Part shown: piece by piece, positions 24,886 to 34,051 of the stretch
How positions within the stretch are numbered: position 1 is the first letter of the stretch
How the letters are laid out: each line of letters starts with the position of its first letter
DNA from: Kofleriaceae bacterium
GTDB taxonomy: Bacteria; Myxococcota_A; Polyangia; Haliangiales; Haliangiaceae
DNA length: 47,929 nt
Direction: 5' to 3'
Assembly: GCA_024762925.1 (NCBI GenBank)
Contig: JANTGM010000039.1
Coordinates: 1-47,929 of the forward strand
Made by a program: the position numbers and the translations under genes
Notes under the pieces: model-generated
Told to the model about the DNA's origin: nothing
Databases searched by the model: none
What the model saw: only the letters and a program-made list of their open reading frames with translations

Positions 24886-27036
24886 ATGGTCGATACCTCC
24901 TCAATTCACCAAGTTATCGGCGCCGCTCGCAGGCGTCTGAAGTTGCAAGCAGCACTGGAATGGGGCGGCATTGCTTCGGTTCCAGCCTCAATCGTCACAA
25001 TTGTCACCGTTGTTGCGTCTCGGCAGCACTGGATCCCTGAATCGACGGCGGTTGTTGTCCTCATCGCCTGTGCCGCCCTGCTAGCAGGAGCCACTCTTGC
25101 CGGCGCGCTTCGGCCCTTCTCGCAAAACCTCGTAGCAACCAAACTCGATCGCCAAGCAAACCTCTCCGACAGACTGGCAAGTGCTTGTGCGTTTGAAGCG
25201 AAACTCTCCAAAGACGCCAAGAACCTCGACACTGACACAAGCGCGATGATGCATCTTGCCATGCTCGATGCGGTCCGCCAGGTTGGGAAGGCAGATCCCA
25301 AAGCTGCCACACCGTTTCAAAAACCCAAAGAGATTCGCCTGGTCCTGGTCTTTGCCGCCATCACCGCCCTAATCGCAGGCATCCACGTAGAGAAGACGAT
25401 AAAACGCCCCCAACTTGTGCAACTTATACCTGCGGTTGCGGTTCCGGGAGCAACAGTCACAGCAACCGGGAATCGGCTTCTCACGCCAGCAGGTCCCGCT
25501 GACACTGTGATCTTTCTCGGAGAAGGCAAACTGGCGATTCCCGCCAAGGTCATACGCGTCACAGGCAAGCTCGTCGACTTTGAAGTCCCCGCCGATGCAC
25601 CCATCGGAGTCACCACCGTGACCATTCGCGCGGGCGCTCACAAGACACTTCCACTGCCATTTGAGGTTCTGGATCCAGTTGATCCGAGAGCCATTCCCGA
25701 GGAGAACGTCGTCCTTGAGGATGAAGATTTGGATTTCGTCCGCGACCTAGTTGTTGAGTTGCGAACCACGGCCGAGGCCAACGAAGATCTGGCACTCGAA
25801 GAGCTCGCAAACGAATTAGATAAACTCTTAGATCAAGCTGAAAAGGGCCAGGTCAACAAGAAGCAGATGCTCGAAGCCCTAAACAAGGCAGAAGAGAAAT
25901 ACATGGAAGGCTCCGAGGAGGCCGTCGAAGAGTCTCTCTCCGACTTGAAGAAGGCCGGGCGAGAACTCAAGAAGGACAAGCTTACAAAAGACCTGGGGAA
26001 GGCTCTCGAAACTGGCGATCTCGACAAGGCCAAGGCCGAGATGGAGAAGCTTGCCAAGAAGCTCGACGAGAACCAAATCAGCGACAAACAAGCCGAGAAG
26101 CTCGGCAAGGCGATGGAACGAGCCGCCGAGAAAATGGCGAAGGCGGAGGAATCGCGCGAAGAGAAGAGCCAAAAGCGCATGTCCAAACAACAGGACAACA
26201 TCCGCAAGCTCGAGAAGAAGCGTGACGAGGCCAAGACCGAAAAAGAGCGCGAAGAGATGGTGCGCCGTCTCGAGAAAGAGAAGCGTGAGCTACGGCGCTT
26301 GGAGCGAAAAAAGGAAGAGAAGCAGAAAGACGCCAGCAAGCGCGAACTGAAACAGCTTCGACGAAAGATGAGTGATGCTGCGAAGGAGCTGCAGAAAAAG
26401 CAACAACAGCAACAACAGCGTCAGAAGAGTCGGCGCCAAGTCTCCAAGTCGATGCGCGATATGGCCAAGCGCACAGGCAAGGTATCGCAGGACAAGCGCA
26501 AGATGGCCAACAAGGGCAAAGTTGTCACGCAGATGTCAGACCTCAAGGAAGCGATGCGCCGCGCCAAGCGCAAGGGCAATAAGGGCCCGAAGAATCGCTT
26601 TGGCCGCAACGGAAAGCGCAAACAGGATTTCGGTTCCAGAGCTCGCGGCGGCAAAGGCCAAAAAGGCGCATGGAAACCAGGACAGGGCAAGGGCAAAGGG
26701 CAAGGACAGGGCAAAGGACAGGGCAAAGGACAGGGCAACCAGCCTGGAGGCAAGGAATACGGCGATGGCCACGATCCTGATAGCCTGATGGGCGACCCCA
26801 CCAAAATGGCAGGGAACACCAAGGATGAGTCGTTACAGGGTGTGCGCGGCAAAGGCCCCTCCACACGCGAGACGATTCTCACGTCCGCCCAGAAAGGCTT
26901 CGCATCGCGCTCGTACGAAAATGTCTACGTGAAATACAAGACCATCGTTGAAGAAGTCATCAAGGCGGAGAAGGTGCCCCCAGGGTACAAGCACTACGTC
27001 AATCGCTACTTTCACAAGATCAAACCCGTTAGGTAA
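24886..27036 (+). CDS. Polycationic coiled-coil membrane protein, first gene of the MoxR/VWA operon
   Basis: 716 aa from the ATG at 24886. Three hydrophobic segments lie near residues 27-44, 54-75 and 150-166. A soluble IPT/TIG-like beta domain follows (about 183-262: VPGATVTATGNRL, APIGVTTVTI). Residues ~295-560 are an extremely Lys/Glu-rich coiled coil, becoming mostly Lys/Arg/Gln. A Gly/Gln/Lys repeat comes next (about 599-618), then a conserved-looking end (STRETILTSAQKGFASRSYE, PPGYKHYVNRYFHKIKP). The whole resembles DUF4175-like proteins in architecture and end motif, a link I hold only weakly. Its place ahead of a MoxR ATPase suggests it is a partner or substrate-docking protein of the module. 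The frame is clean despite the skewed composition. Confidence 0.8.
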   Translation: MVDTSSIHQVIGAARRRLKLQAALEWGGIASVPASIVTIVTVVASRQHWIPESTAVVVLIACAALLAGATLAGALRPFSQNLVATKLDRQANLSDRLASACAFEAKLSKDAKNLDTDTSAMMHLAMLDAVRQVGKADPKAATPFQKPKEIRLVLVFAAITALIAGIHVEKTIKRPQLVQLIPAVAVPGATVTATGNRLLTPAGPADTVIFLGEGKLAIPAKVIRVTGKLVDFEVPADAPIGVTTVTIRAGAHKTLPLPFEVLDPVDPRAIPEENVVLEDEDLDFVRDLVVELRTTAEANEDLALEELANELDKLLDQAEKGQVNKKQMLEALNKAEEKYMEGSEEAVEESLSDLKKAGRELKKDKLTKDLGKALETGDLDKAKAEMEKLAKKLDENQISDKQAEKLGKAMERAAEKMAKAEESREEKSQKRMSKQQDNIRKLEKKRDEAKTEKEREEMVRRLEKEKRELRRLERKKEEKQKDASKRELKQLRRKMSDAAKELQKKQQQQQQRQKSRRQVSKSMRDMAKRTGKVSQDKRKMANKGKVVTQMSDLKEAMRRAKRKGNKGPKNRFGRNGKRKQDFGSRARGGKGQKGAWKPGQGKGKGQGQGKGQGKGQGNQPGGKEYGDGHDPDSLMGDPTKMAGNTKDESLQGVRGKGPSTRETILTSAQKGFASRSYENVYVKYKTIVEEVIKAEKVPPGYKHYVNRYFHKIKPVR
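26680..26739 (+). repeat. 12-bp in-frame repeat encoding Gly-Gln-Gly-Lys
   Basis: Units of GGACAGGGCAAA or near variants recur; three in a row occupy 26704-26739, and a related copy starts at 26680. They encode a Gly-Gln-Gly-Lys tail between the coiled coil and the C-terminal domain of the first operon protein. Confidence 0.85.
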
Positions 27037-27081
27037 AACACCAACCTCGCTGTTGGCACCACAATCCCACTCGAACACTCA

Positions 27082-27103
27082 GCCGACCGGCCTTCGGTTC
27101 GGC
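27082..27103 (+). promoter_or_regulatory. Hairpin between the coiled-coil gene and moxR
   Basis: GCCGA pairs TCGGC and CCG pairs CGG with a single bulged T around a 5-base loop. Only a short T stretch follows. It sits in the 95-bp gap, 28 bp before the moxR ATG, and may lower read-through or protect the downstream message so that moxR and its followers are expressed differently from the first gene. Confidence 0.45.
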
Positions 27104-27131
27104 GTTTGCACCAAAGAAGAGCTATTCTGAC

Positions 27132-28142
27132 ATGAACGAAACTACGTCTGACACGGCCAAGGTAGAAGCTACCGTGGCAAGCTTTGTTACCGATCTTCGC
27201 CGCCTTCGAGACGAAATCGGCACCATGATCGTTGGCCAAGAAGAGATCATCGAGGGCGTCATCATGACGATCCTCGGAGGTGGTCATGCTCTCCTCGAGG
27301 GTGTTCCTGGGCTCGGCAAGACCATGCTCGTCAAGACCTTGAGTGAGTGTCTGCATGTGGATTTCTCGCGCATTCAATTCACCCCCGACTTGATGCCCGC
27401 CGATATCGTTGGCACTAACATGATCGTTGAGACGCCGAGCGGCGGCAAAGCCTTCGAGTTTCAGAAGGGTCCGGTCTTCTCCAATATTCTCTTGGCTGAC
27501 GAGATCAACCGAGCAACTCCAAAGACCCAGAGTGCGCTCCTGGAGGCAATGCAAGATGGATCGGTAACCGTCGGTAAATCGACCTACAAGCTGGAGCAAC
27601 CGTTCTTTGTACTCGCTACCCAAAACCCGTTGGAGATGGAAGGTACCTATCCTCTGCCCGAGGCTCAGCTCGATCGATTCTTCTTCAAGCTGCGAGTGGA
27701 GTTCCCATCGCGCGACGATCTGCATACGATTCTTGAGCGCACCACGAGCGACGAGAAGCCCACTCCGCAAGCCGTGCTAACGGGTGACCAGTTGGTAGAG
27801 ATGCGAAAGGTCGTACGAAGAGTTCCGATCTCGCGCGAGATTCAGGACTACGCGATTCGAATGCTTCAGGCAACGCATCCCGATACAGACCAAAGCACTG
27901 AGATGACGAAAAAGTACGTTCGCTACGGTGGTTCGCCCCGTGGTGTGCAAACACTGATCTTGGCTGCCAAGATTCGGGCGCTCCTCGAAGGGCGTTTCGC
28001 CGTCTCGATTGACGACATCCGACACGTCTCAAGGCCGGCTCTGCGCCACCGCATCATGCTCAATTTTGAAGGTGAAGCCGAAGGGATCGATACTGATGCG
28101 ATTCTCGGTGACATCATCGAGCGACTTCCTGAGTCCCTTTAA
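27132..28142 (+). CDS. MoxR-family AAA+ ATPase
   Basis: 336 aa, ATG start. MoxR ATPases act as chaperones, usually with a DUF58 and VWA-domain proteins, as here. Seen directly: Walker A GVPGLGKT, the MoxR signature around FTPDLMPADIVGTNM, Walker B LLADEINRA with PKTQSALLEAMQ, sensor 1 ATQNPLEMEGTYPLPEAQLDRF, and an arginine-rich C-terminal lid (YGGSPRGVQTLILAAK, then RHVSRPALRHRI). The length is typical. It acts in the cytoplasm, presumably at the membrane face with its partners. The DUF58 gene follows after 3 nt. Confidence 0.95.
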   Translation: MNETTSDTAKVEATVASFVTDLRRLRDEIGTMIVGQEEIIEGVIMTILGGGHALLEGVPGLGKTMLVKTLSECLHVDFSRIQFTPDLMPADIVGTNMIVETPSGGKAFEFQKGPVFSNILLADEINRATPKTQSALLEAMQDGSVTVGKSTYKLEQPFFVLATQNPLEMEGTYPLPEAQLDRFFFKLRVEFPSRDDLHTILERTTSDEKPTPQAVLTGDQLVEMRKVVRRVPISREIQDYAIRMLQATHPDTDQSTEMTKKYVRYGGSPRGVQTLILAAKIRALLEGRFAVSIDDIRHVSRPALRHRIMLNFEGEAEGIDTDAILGDIIERLPESL

Positions 28143-28145
28143 GCC

Positions 28146-29069
28146 GTGGCAGCAAGAGCGAAGAAGAAGGCTACAAAGATTGAGGATGACAGGTCCTCTC
28201 TCTTTAATGAGGAGTTTCTCAAAAAGCTTGAGTATCTCCATATGGTGTCCCGCAAGACCTTCGTGGGACAAAACCGTGCCGACCGACGCATGCGCAAGAT
28301 TGGCTCTGGTATCGAGTTTGCGGATCACCGCAAGTACTCCACGGGCGATGACTTTCGCTACATCGATTGGAACGTCTATGGGCGCATCGACAAACTCCTC
28401 CTGCGACTCTTTGAGGAAGAAGAGGACTTACACATCTACATCCTGCTCGACGCTTCCAAATCGATGCTTATTGGTGAGCCTCTCAAACTCCACTACGCAA
28501 TGCAGATGGCAGCGGCGCTCACCTACGTGGGGCTAGCCAATCTCGACCGAGTTGGCATCGTGCCCTTTGCCGAGAACCTGCACGCACATCTGCCTGTGGC
28601 GCGTGGCAAAGGGCGAATCTTCAAGGTTTTCGATTTTCTTCGCGGCATTGAAGCGGGTGGTCCCACCAATCTTGAGGAGGCCACCAAGAGCTTCATCCAT
28701 CGCTATAAGCGAAAGGGCCTCGTGGTAGTCATCTCCGACTTCTACGACCCCAGTGGCTTTGAAGAGGGTATCAACAGCCTGCGCTACAATGGCTTCGAAC
28801 CGTTTGTCTTACAAATCTATGATGAGAAGGAAGTGAATCCGAACTTCCATGGCGACCTCACTCTGGTCGACTGTGAGACCGGATTCGCCAAAGAAATCAC
28901 GGTATCAAAGTCGTTGATTGACGCCTACAAACGAGAGCACGAGAAGTACTGCGCGGAGTTGAGCGACTTCTGCTCGCAGAAGAACATTCCCTACTTTCGA
29001 ACGCACACCAAGATTGCCTTTGACGAATTGGTGCTCAAGATTTTCCGACTCGGGGGCTTTTTGAAGTGA
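28146..29069 (+). CDS. DUF58 domain protein
   Basis: 307 aa, GTG start 3 nt after the moxR stop. The DUF58 core is clear: RKTFVGQNRADRRMRKIGSG, DHRKYSTGDDFRYIDWNVYGR, then a VWA-like half beginning LLDASKSM (metal-site DxSxS) and VVISDFYDP. DUF58 proteins are regular partners of MoxR ATPases. This one has no obvious transmembrane segment, so it is probably cytoplasmic. Its TGA overlaps the next gene's GTG (GTGA). Confidence 0.92.
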   Translation: MAARAKKKATKIEDDRSSLFNEEFLKKLEYLHMVSRKTFVGQNRADRRMRKIGSGIEFADHRKYSTGDDFRYIDWNVYGRIDKLLLRLFEEEEDLHIYILLDASKSMLIGEPLKLHYAMQMAAALTYVGLANLDRVGIVPFAENLHAHLPVARGKGRIFKVFDFLRGIEAGGPTNLEEATKSFIHRYKRKGLVVVISDFYDPSGFEEGINSLRYNGFEPFVLQIYDEKEVNPNFHGDLTLVDCETGFAKEITVSKSLIDAYKREHEKYCAELSDFCSQKNIPYFRTHTKIAFDELVLKIFRLGGFLK

Positions 29070-31078
29070 ACCTTCTCACTCCGATTGCAAGTGGCACCAT
29101 TGCCACCGTTGCTGCGGTCCTCGCAGGGCTCTTGGTGCTCGCCTACATCCTCAAGATGCGAAGGCGGCGCTTTGAGGTCCCCTTCTCCACTCTCTGGCAA
29201 CGAGTCCTAAAGGAGAAAGAGGCGACTTCTCTTTGGCGACATCTCAAGCGCCTGCTCTCACTGCTGTTGCTTGCCACCATGGTTGGGCTTTTGCTTTTCG
29301 CGGCTCTCGAACCAGAGCTAGGTGGTGCACGAGAGGATGCCCGATCAATTGTGGTTATTGTGGATGCTTCGGCTTCGATGAAGACCCTCGATGAGGGCAA
29401 CACCGGCGAGCAAAGTCGCATGGAGGCAGCCCGCGAGCAAGTGCGATTGCTGCTCGACGGTATGAGTGCCGATGATTCCATCATGCTCATGCGAATGGAC
29501 GGACGGGCCACGCCACTGAGTCGATTCCACGGAGACCTTGCCAAGCACAGAAAAACTCTTAGCACAATCGAGGCTAGCGACACCCCAGCAAACCTCACTG
29601 CGAGTCTGAGCGCAGCCGCTGATGCGCTTCGCTGGCGCAAACGTCCACAGATCATCTTGGTCGGCGATGGTGCCTATCCCGAAGACGCGTTGGCGAGCGC
29701 AACCTGGGAGAAGGTCGAAGTCCCCGCAACAGAGCCAGACGCTGCCACCTTCAAGAACAAGCAGCTGGCCTCGGTTGACCTTGAGGGCATCGAAGTGCGC
29801 TACCAGCCAGTTGGCTCGGCAGCCAACAACGTTGGCATTATTAGCTTCAACGTTCGTCGCTACATCAGCAATAAACTCAACTACGAGGTCTTCATCGAGA
29901 TTCAGAATTTCTCGGAAGAGCCAGCAACCCGCCGACTCGTGCTGTTCAATGGTGACTCGGAGATTGATGTCAAGGAAGTTCAGCTCGCCCCTGGCCAACG
30001 CATTACCAAGATCTACCCAGATCTCGGGGGTGGCGCCGAAAGCGTCTTGCGAGCGCGCATTGAGAGCGTCAAGGACGAAGCCTCTGATGCCTTTGCCCTC
30101 GATGACGAAGCGTGGGCCCTAATGCCAGAGAACAAGCGTCAGAAGGTGCTTCTCGTTTCCATCGACAATCTCTACATGGAAGGTGCACTACTAATCTTTG
30201 AACACCTGGACGTGGACAAGCTGACACCCGAAGAATACGAGACCGCTTTTGCGGCAAACGAACTGCCAGAATACGATGCTGTCATCTATCACGCCTACAC
30301 ACCGCAGAACGTGCTGCCGTCGCCCACCCATTTGCTCTACTTCAAGCCCTCTGGTCCGCACAGCCCATTTCCGATCACCGGTTCGCTTGAGCGAGGACGC
30401 ATCACGCATGTGAGCCAGACTCATCCAATCACCCGCTGGCTGGAAATGAGCGATGTCAACTTCGATACGCTCGACACCTTCTCTGTGGACCCAAGCGCAG
30501 CAGAGGTCTCGCTCTTCGAGTCCATTCGCTCTTCCGTCGCAGCCGCCAAAAAAGAAGGACGTCGCAAGATCGCAGCCTTTGGCTTTGACCTCGAAGGCAC
30601 CGACGTCATGTTGCGCGTTGCCTTTCCGCTAATGATGGTCAACACACTTGACTGGTTTGCCGGCGCAGACTCTGACCTCATCACAACCTACACCACAGGG
30701 CGCCCTGCACGAGTGCCGCTTGATGGGACCTATGGCATTTCCGAAGTGCTGGTGACCATGCCGAGCGGCGCCACTCAAAAAGCGCCCCTGCGGGAAGGGT
30801 ACGCGACCTTCTTCGCAACTGAGGTTGGTGTACACAAGCTTGTGGCAAGACAAGGCGGCGAAGACGTCGCCGAAATCCAACTCGCTGCAAACCTGAGCAA
30901 TGCATCCGAGAGCGATATCGAGCCATCTGCAGAGCTCTCGCTCGGTGGCAAGACGCTTGAAAGGCCGGTTCCGGGAAGCGCAACTCCACGACAATCGCTG
31001 TGGATCTATCTCTGCCTCATGGTGCTGCTCCTGCTGCTCGTGGAGTGGTACACCTTCAACCGAAGGATTACGGTTTGA
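29066..31078 (+). CDS. BatA-like VWA membrane protein
   Basis: 670 aa, GTG start overlapping the DUF58 stop by 4 nt. The N-terminus matches the BatA/aerotolerance layout: one helix (about 12-29), a cytoplasmic loop ([17 protein letters not shown]), a second helix ([19 protein letters not shown]), then a VWA domain with metal-site [13 protein letters not shown] (near residue 96). The middle (about 240-330) looks like an Ig/CARDB-type beta domain, followed by a region like a DUF/GATase-like module. A final transmembrane helix lies at the C-terminus ([17 protein letters not shown]). It should sit in the inner membrane with most of its mass in the periplasm and be a partner of the MoxR ATPase. 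Confidence 0.88.
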   Translation: MNLLTPIASGTIATVAAVLAGLLVLAYILKMRRRRFEVPFSTLWQRVLKEKEATSLWRHLKRLLSLLLLATMVGLLLFAALEPELGGAREDARSIVVIVDASASMKTLDEGNTGEQSRMEAAREQVRLLLDGMSADDSIMLMRMDGRATPLSRFHGDLAKHRKTLSTIEASDTPANLTASLSAAADALRWRKRPQIILVGDGAYPEDALASATWEKVEVPATEPDAATFKNKQLASVDLEGIEVRYQPVGSAANNVGIISFNVRRYISNKLNYEVFIEIQNFSEEPATRRLVLFNGDSEIDVKEVQLAPGQRITKIYPDLGGGAESVLRARIESVKDEASDAFALDDEAWALMPENKRQKVLLVSIDNLYMEGALLIFEHLDVDKLTPEEYETAFAANELPEYDAVIYHAYTPQNVLPSPTHLLYFKPSGPHSPFPITGSLERGRITHVSQTHPITRWLEMSDVNFDTLDTFSVDPSAAEVSLFESIRSSVAAAKKEGRRKIAAFGFDLEGTDVMLRVAFPLMMVNTLDWFAGADSDLITTYTTGRPARVPLDGTYGISEVLVTMPSGATQKAPLREGYATFFATEVGVHKLVARQGGEDVAEIQLAANLSNASESDIEPSAELSLGGKTLERPVPGSATPRQSLWIYLCLMVLLLLLVEWYTFNRRITV

Positions 31079-33783
31079 ACGCCCGCACCAAGAGCCTACT
31101 CATCAAGAGCACCATCGCGATTGCCCTTGCAGGACTCATGGTCTTCTTGATTCACCATTTCATAGAGCCCGAGGCGGGGCTTCTGCGAATCGATTGGTTT
31201 GATAGGCCCATCACATTCCTCGCGCCCAAGTGGTTCTACTTGGCAGCCATTGCGCCCTACTTTTTCGTAGTTCGTACCCTCTCGTTAACCGATGTCAGTG
31301 ACGCCCAGCAATACATCAGCACGACCTTCCGCTGCGTTCTCGTCGCCGGAATTGCCATCGCGCTCGCTCGCCCAACGTGGACCAGCAGCGACAACAAGGT
31401 AGCGACCGTGCTCATTGTGGACGTGTCCGATTCGGTAAGCGATGCCCAACTTGAACAAGCTCGCGCCTACGCCGCCCAGGTAAAAGAGGCAAAAGGCGAG
31501 CAAGATCGGGTCTACCTGATCACCTTCGCCGAGCGGCCAATTCTCATTCGCGACGGCAAACCCCAATCCATTGCTCGACACAAGGGCGCTGGTGCTGGCA
31601 GCAACATTCAGGCAGCGGTCCAGCTTGCGTACGGCATCTACCCCGATGGCTATTTGCCTCGAATGGTGGTGGTTAGCGACGGGAACCAAACCCATGGAGA
31701 CCTGCTCTCTGAGAGTTACCGCGCACAGGAAATGGGCGTCCCCATCTCGTTCAAGACATTTGATGCAGGGCAAACCCAAGAAGTGCATATCGCATCGCTT
31801 CGCCTGCCCGATGAAATCAAGGTTGGCGCACCATTTGAGGTCAAGGCAGAGATCTGGTCGACCCACCCAGACGAGGTGAACCTGCGACTACAACAGGATG
31901 ACTTTCCCAATGCGTTGGAGCCTCGCAAGAAGGTCAAGCTTCGCGAAGGCGCAAACTGGGTGACGTTTAAGAGTCAAGCAAAGGCCGCAGGACACACAAC
32001 CTACACACTTCGCATGACTGGCGCGGCAAAAGATACTGAGCTTGCCAACAACACCTCGGTGATGACGGCGCCTGTGCGCGGCCGACCTCGAGTCTTGTAT
32101 GTCGAGGGAAGTGCACTCAGCAATCCAAGCAGTGCTCGCTACTTCGAAAAGGCTTTGGAGCACGAGAACATTGATGTCGAAGTTCGCAGCCCTAGAGGAA
32201 TGCCCAGCAGCCCCAAAGAGCTCGAGCGCTATGACTTGGTATTTGTCTCAGATGTACCCGCACAGTTTGTCGGAATGGCACAAATGAAGGCGCTCGAAAC
32301 CTATGTGCGACGAATCGGCGGCGGGCTTGTGATGGCTGGCGGTGAAGATTCCTTTGGCTCCGGCGGCTACCAGAACACCCGCATGGAGAAAATCATGCCC
32401 GTATCCTTCGATGGCGAGAAGCAACGGGAGCAACCCCATGTGGCAATTGCCCTTGTCATTGATCGCTCGGGCTCCATGAGTGGACGGAACCTCGAAGCTG
32501 CCAAGGAAGCTGCACGAGCCACGGCCGAAGTCCTGTCCCCATCAGACCTGATTACCGTCATTGCCTTTGATCAACAACCGATGAAAGTTGTGCGCCTGCA
32601 GCGGGCATCAAACCGAATGCGGATTTCCTCTGATATCAGTCGGCTCAGCGCCGGTGGCGGCACCGATGTGAGGCCTGCCCTTCGCGAGGCTCATGAGCTA
32701 CTGCAAACCGCAAACGCAAAAATCAAACACGTGATCCTCCTCTCAGACGGCAAGGCTCCTGATGAAGGCCTCAGCGATCTGGTGCAGGACATGCGCGCAT
32801 CTCGCATCACCGTCTCGGCTGTTGGTATTGGCGGAGCCGATAAGAGCCTCTTGCAACTCGTCACCGACCATGGCGACGGTCGCCTCTACATGACCGATGA
32901 CTTGGCGGCATTGCCCCGCATCTTCATGAAGGAGACTACCGAGGCGCAGAAGTCGGCCTTGGTCGAGGACAAAGTCAAAGCGCTCATCAACAAGAAGGCG
33001 GCAATGATCGAAGGCACTGGGGTTGCAAACGCTCCGACCTTGCGTGGCTACGTATCCACAAAGCCCAAACCAACGTCAGAAGTCATTCTCATTTCGAACT
33101 TGGGCGAGCCTCTCCTTGCTCGATGGCGTGTGGGCACTGGAACCAGCGTTGCGTGGACCAGTGACATTAAGAACCGGTGGAGTGTCGACTGGCTTCGCTG
33201 GTCGGGCTTTCCAAAGTTCTGGGCGCAGGTCGTGCGAACGAGCATGCGACGCAAGGTTTATGACAGCTACGATCTGAGCGCCTCAGTCCAAGATGGTCGT
33301 GCGCAAATTGTTGTGGATGCGATCGACGACGACGACAAGTTCGTCAACGAGCTCGAAACAACGCTAGAGGTAATCGACCCAAAGACGTCCAAAGCGGTTG
33401 AGAGCATAACGATGCATCAGAACGCGGCTGGGCGGTACTTGGCGGACTTCGCGGTCCGCAGCTATGGAAGCTACTTGCTAAAAGCGGTGCACAAACGTGA
33501 TGGCAAGATAGTCGCCGAATCAATGGGTTCGGTAGCCCTGCCCTATCCCGCCGAGTACCTCAAGACCAGCATCAACACAGAAGTTCTCTTACAAGCGGCC
33601 ACGATAAGCGCAGGTCACAAACAGGTCGAGCCCTCAAAACTCTTCGACCCGGGCGACCAAACAATCGACTACACGCAAGACCTGTGGCCTTGGGTGCTGC
33701 TCTTCATTGCCATTGGTCTGGTTGTGGACACATACCTCAAGCGCCTGCGCATCCTCGGCCACAAGTCGCTGCCCTACACCTAA
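31075..33783 (+). CDS. Large double-VWA membrane protein
   Basis: 902 aa. I chose a TTG start at 31075: it overlaps the previous TGA (TTGA) and has GAAGGA 8 nt upstream. Three N-terminal transmembrane segments (about 6-27, 48-65, 86-98) precede VWA domain 1 with metal site DVSDS (116-120) and VVVSDGNQ. An Ig-like domain follows (about 235-335), then a glutamine-amidotransferase-like fold without catalytic residues ([13 protein letters not shown] to [18 protein letters not shown], about 338-430). VWA domain 2 has a perfect DRSGS site (463-467). A final helix ([18 protein letters not shown]) is near the C-terminus. Two VWA domains with a GATase-like insert is a known architecture near MoxR operons. 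It probably forms the outer-face receptor of the module. Confidence 0.88.
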   Translation: MNARTKSLLIKSTIAIALAGLMVFLIHHFIEPEAGLLRIDWFDRPITFLAPKWFYLAAIAPYFFVVRTLSLTDVSDAQQYISTTFRCVLVAGIAIALARPTWTSSDNKVATVLIVDVSDSVSDAQLEQARAYAAQVKEAKGEQDRVYLITFAERPILIRDGKPQSIARHKGAGAGSNIQAAVQLAYGIYPDGYLPRMVVVSDGNQTHGDLLSESYRAQEMGVPISFKTFDAGQTQEVHIASLRLPDEIKVGAPFEVKAEIWSTHPDEVNLRLQQDDFPNALEPRKKVKLREGANWVTFKSQAKAAGHTTYTLRMTGAAKDTELANNTSVMTAPVRGRPRVLYVEGSALSNPSSARYFEKALEHENIDVEVRSPRGMPSSPKELERYDLVFVSDVPAQFVGMAQMKALETYVRRIGGGLVMAGGEDSFGSGGYQNTRMEKIMPVSFDGEKQREQPHVAIALVIDRSGSMSGRNLEAAKEAARATAEVLSPSDLITVIAFDQQPMKVVRLQRASNRMRISSDISRLSAGGGTDVRPALREAHELLQTANAKIKHVILLSDGKAPDEGLSDLVQDMRASRITVSAVGIGGADKSLLQLVTDHGDGRLYMTDDLAALPRIFMKETTEAQKSALVEDKVKALINKKAAMIEGTGVANAPTLRGYVSTKPKPTSEVILISNLGEPLLARWRVGTGTSVAWTSDIKNRWSVDWLRWSGFPKFWAQVVRTSMRRKVYDSYDLSASVQDGRAQIVVDAIDDDDKFVNELETTLEVIDPKTSKAVESITMHQNAAGRYLADFAVRSYGSYLLKAVHKRDGKIVAESMGSVALPYPAEYLKTSINTEVLLQAATISAGHKQVEPSKLFDPGDQTIDYTQDLWPWVLLFIAIGLVVDTYLKRLRILGHKSLPYT

Positions 33784-33787
33784 CACC

Positions 33788-33807
33788 GCCGCCAAGCGTT
33801 TGGCGGC
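33788..33807 (+). terminator. Hairpin at the end of the MoxR/VWA operon
   Basis: GCCGCCAA pairs TTGGCGGC perfectly over 8 bp around a GCGT loop, starting 4 bases after the stop codon. The following ACTGTTGTTGT is T-rich but not a clean T-run, so termination may be partial or assisted. Confidence 0.6.
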
Positions 33808-33862
33808 ACTGTTGTTGTCGAGAAGTCCTTTTCGAGCAAGAGTGGCGTGCTAGCTTGGAAGT

Positions 33863-34036
33863 ATGCACAAGTTTCTAAAAACAGCATCCATGGTCTTTGC
33901 AATTGGAGCGGGCATTACGGCCATTGTCAGCCTCAACCTCGCCCACGGGGTCCCGCAGGACGTCCACCCCAATTCTGCGATTGCGATGGGACTTGCGTCA
34001 TGGGTGCTTGGCCTCGCGGCTGAGCGCGAAGCCTAG
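33863..34036 (+). CDS. Small hydrophobic ORF of 57 aa
   Basis: An ATG-to-TAG frame of 57 residues with two hydrophobic stretches (ASMVFAIGAGITAIVSLNLA and SAIAMGLASWVLGLAA) separated by HGVPQDVHPN. This is the layout of a two-helix small membrane protein. A GGAA lies close upstream, at short spacing for a ribosome-binding site. It fills the gap between the VWA operon and the convergent fatty-acid transporter. I do not recognise it; a chance ORF is possible. Confidence 0.45.
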   Translation: MHKFLKTASMVFAIGAGITAIVSLNLAHGVPQDVHPNSAIAMGLASWVLGLAAEREA

Positions 34037-34051
34037 ACAGGAGCGTTGTCG

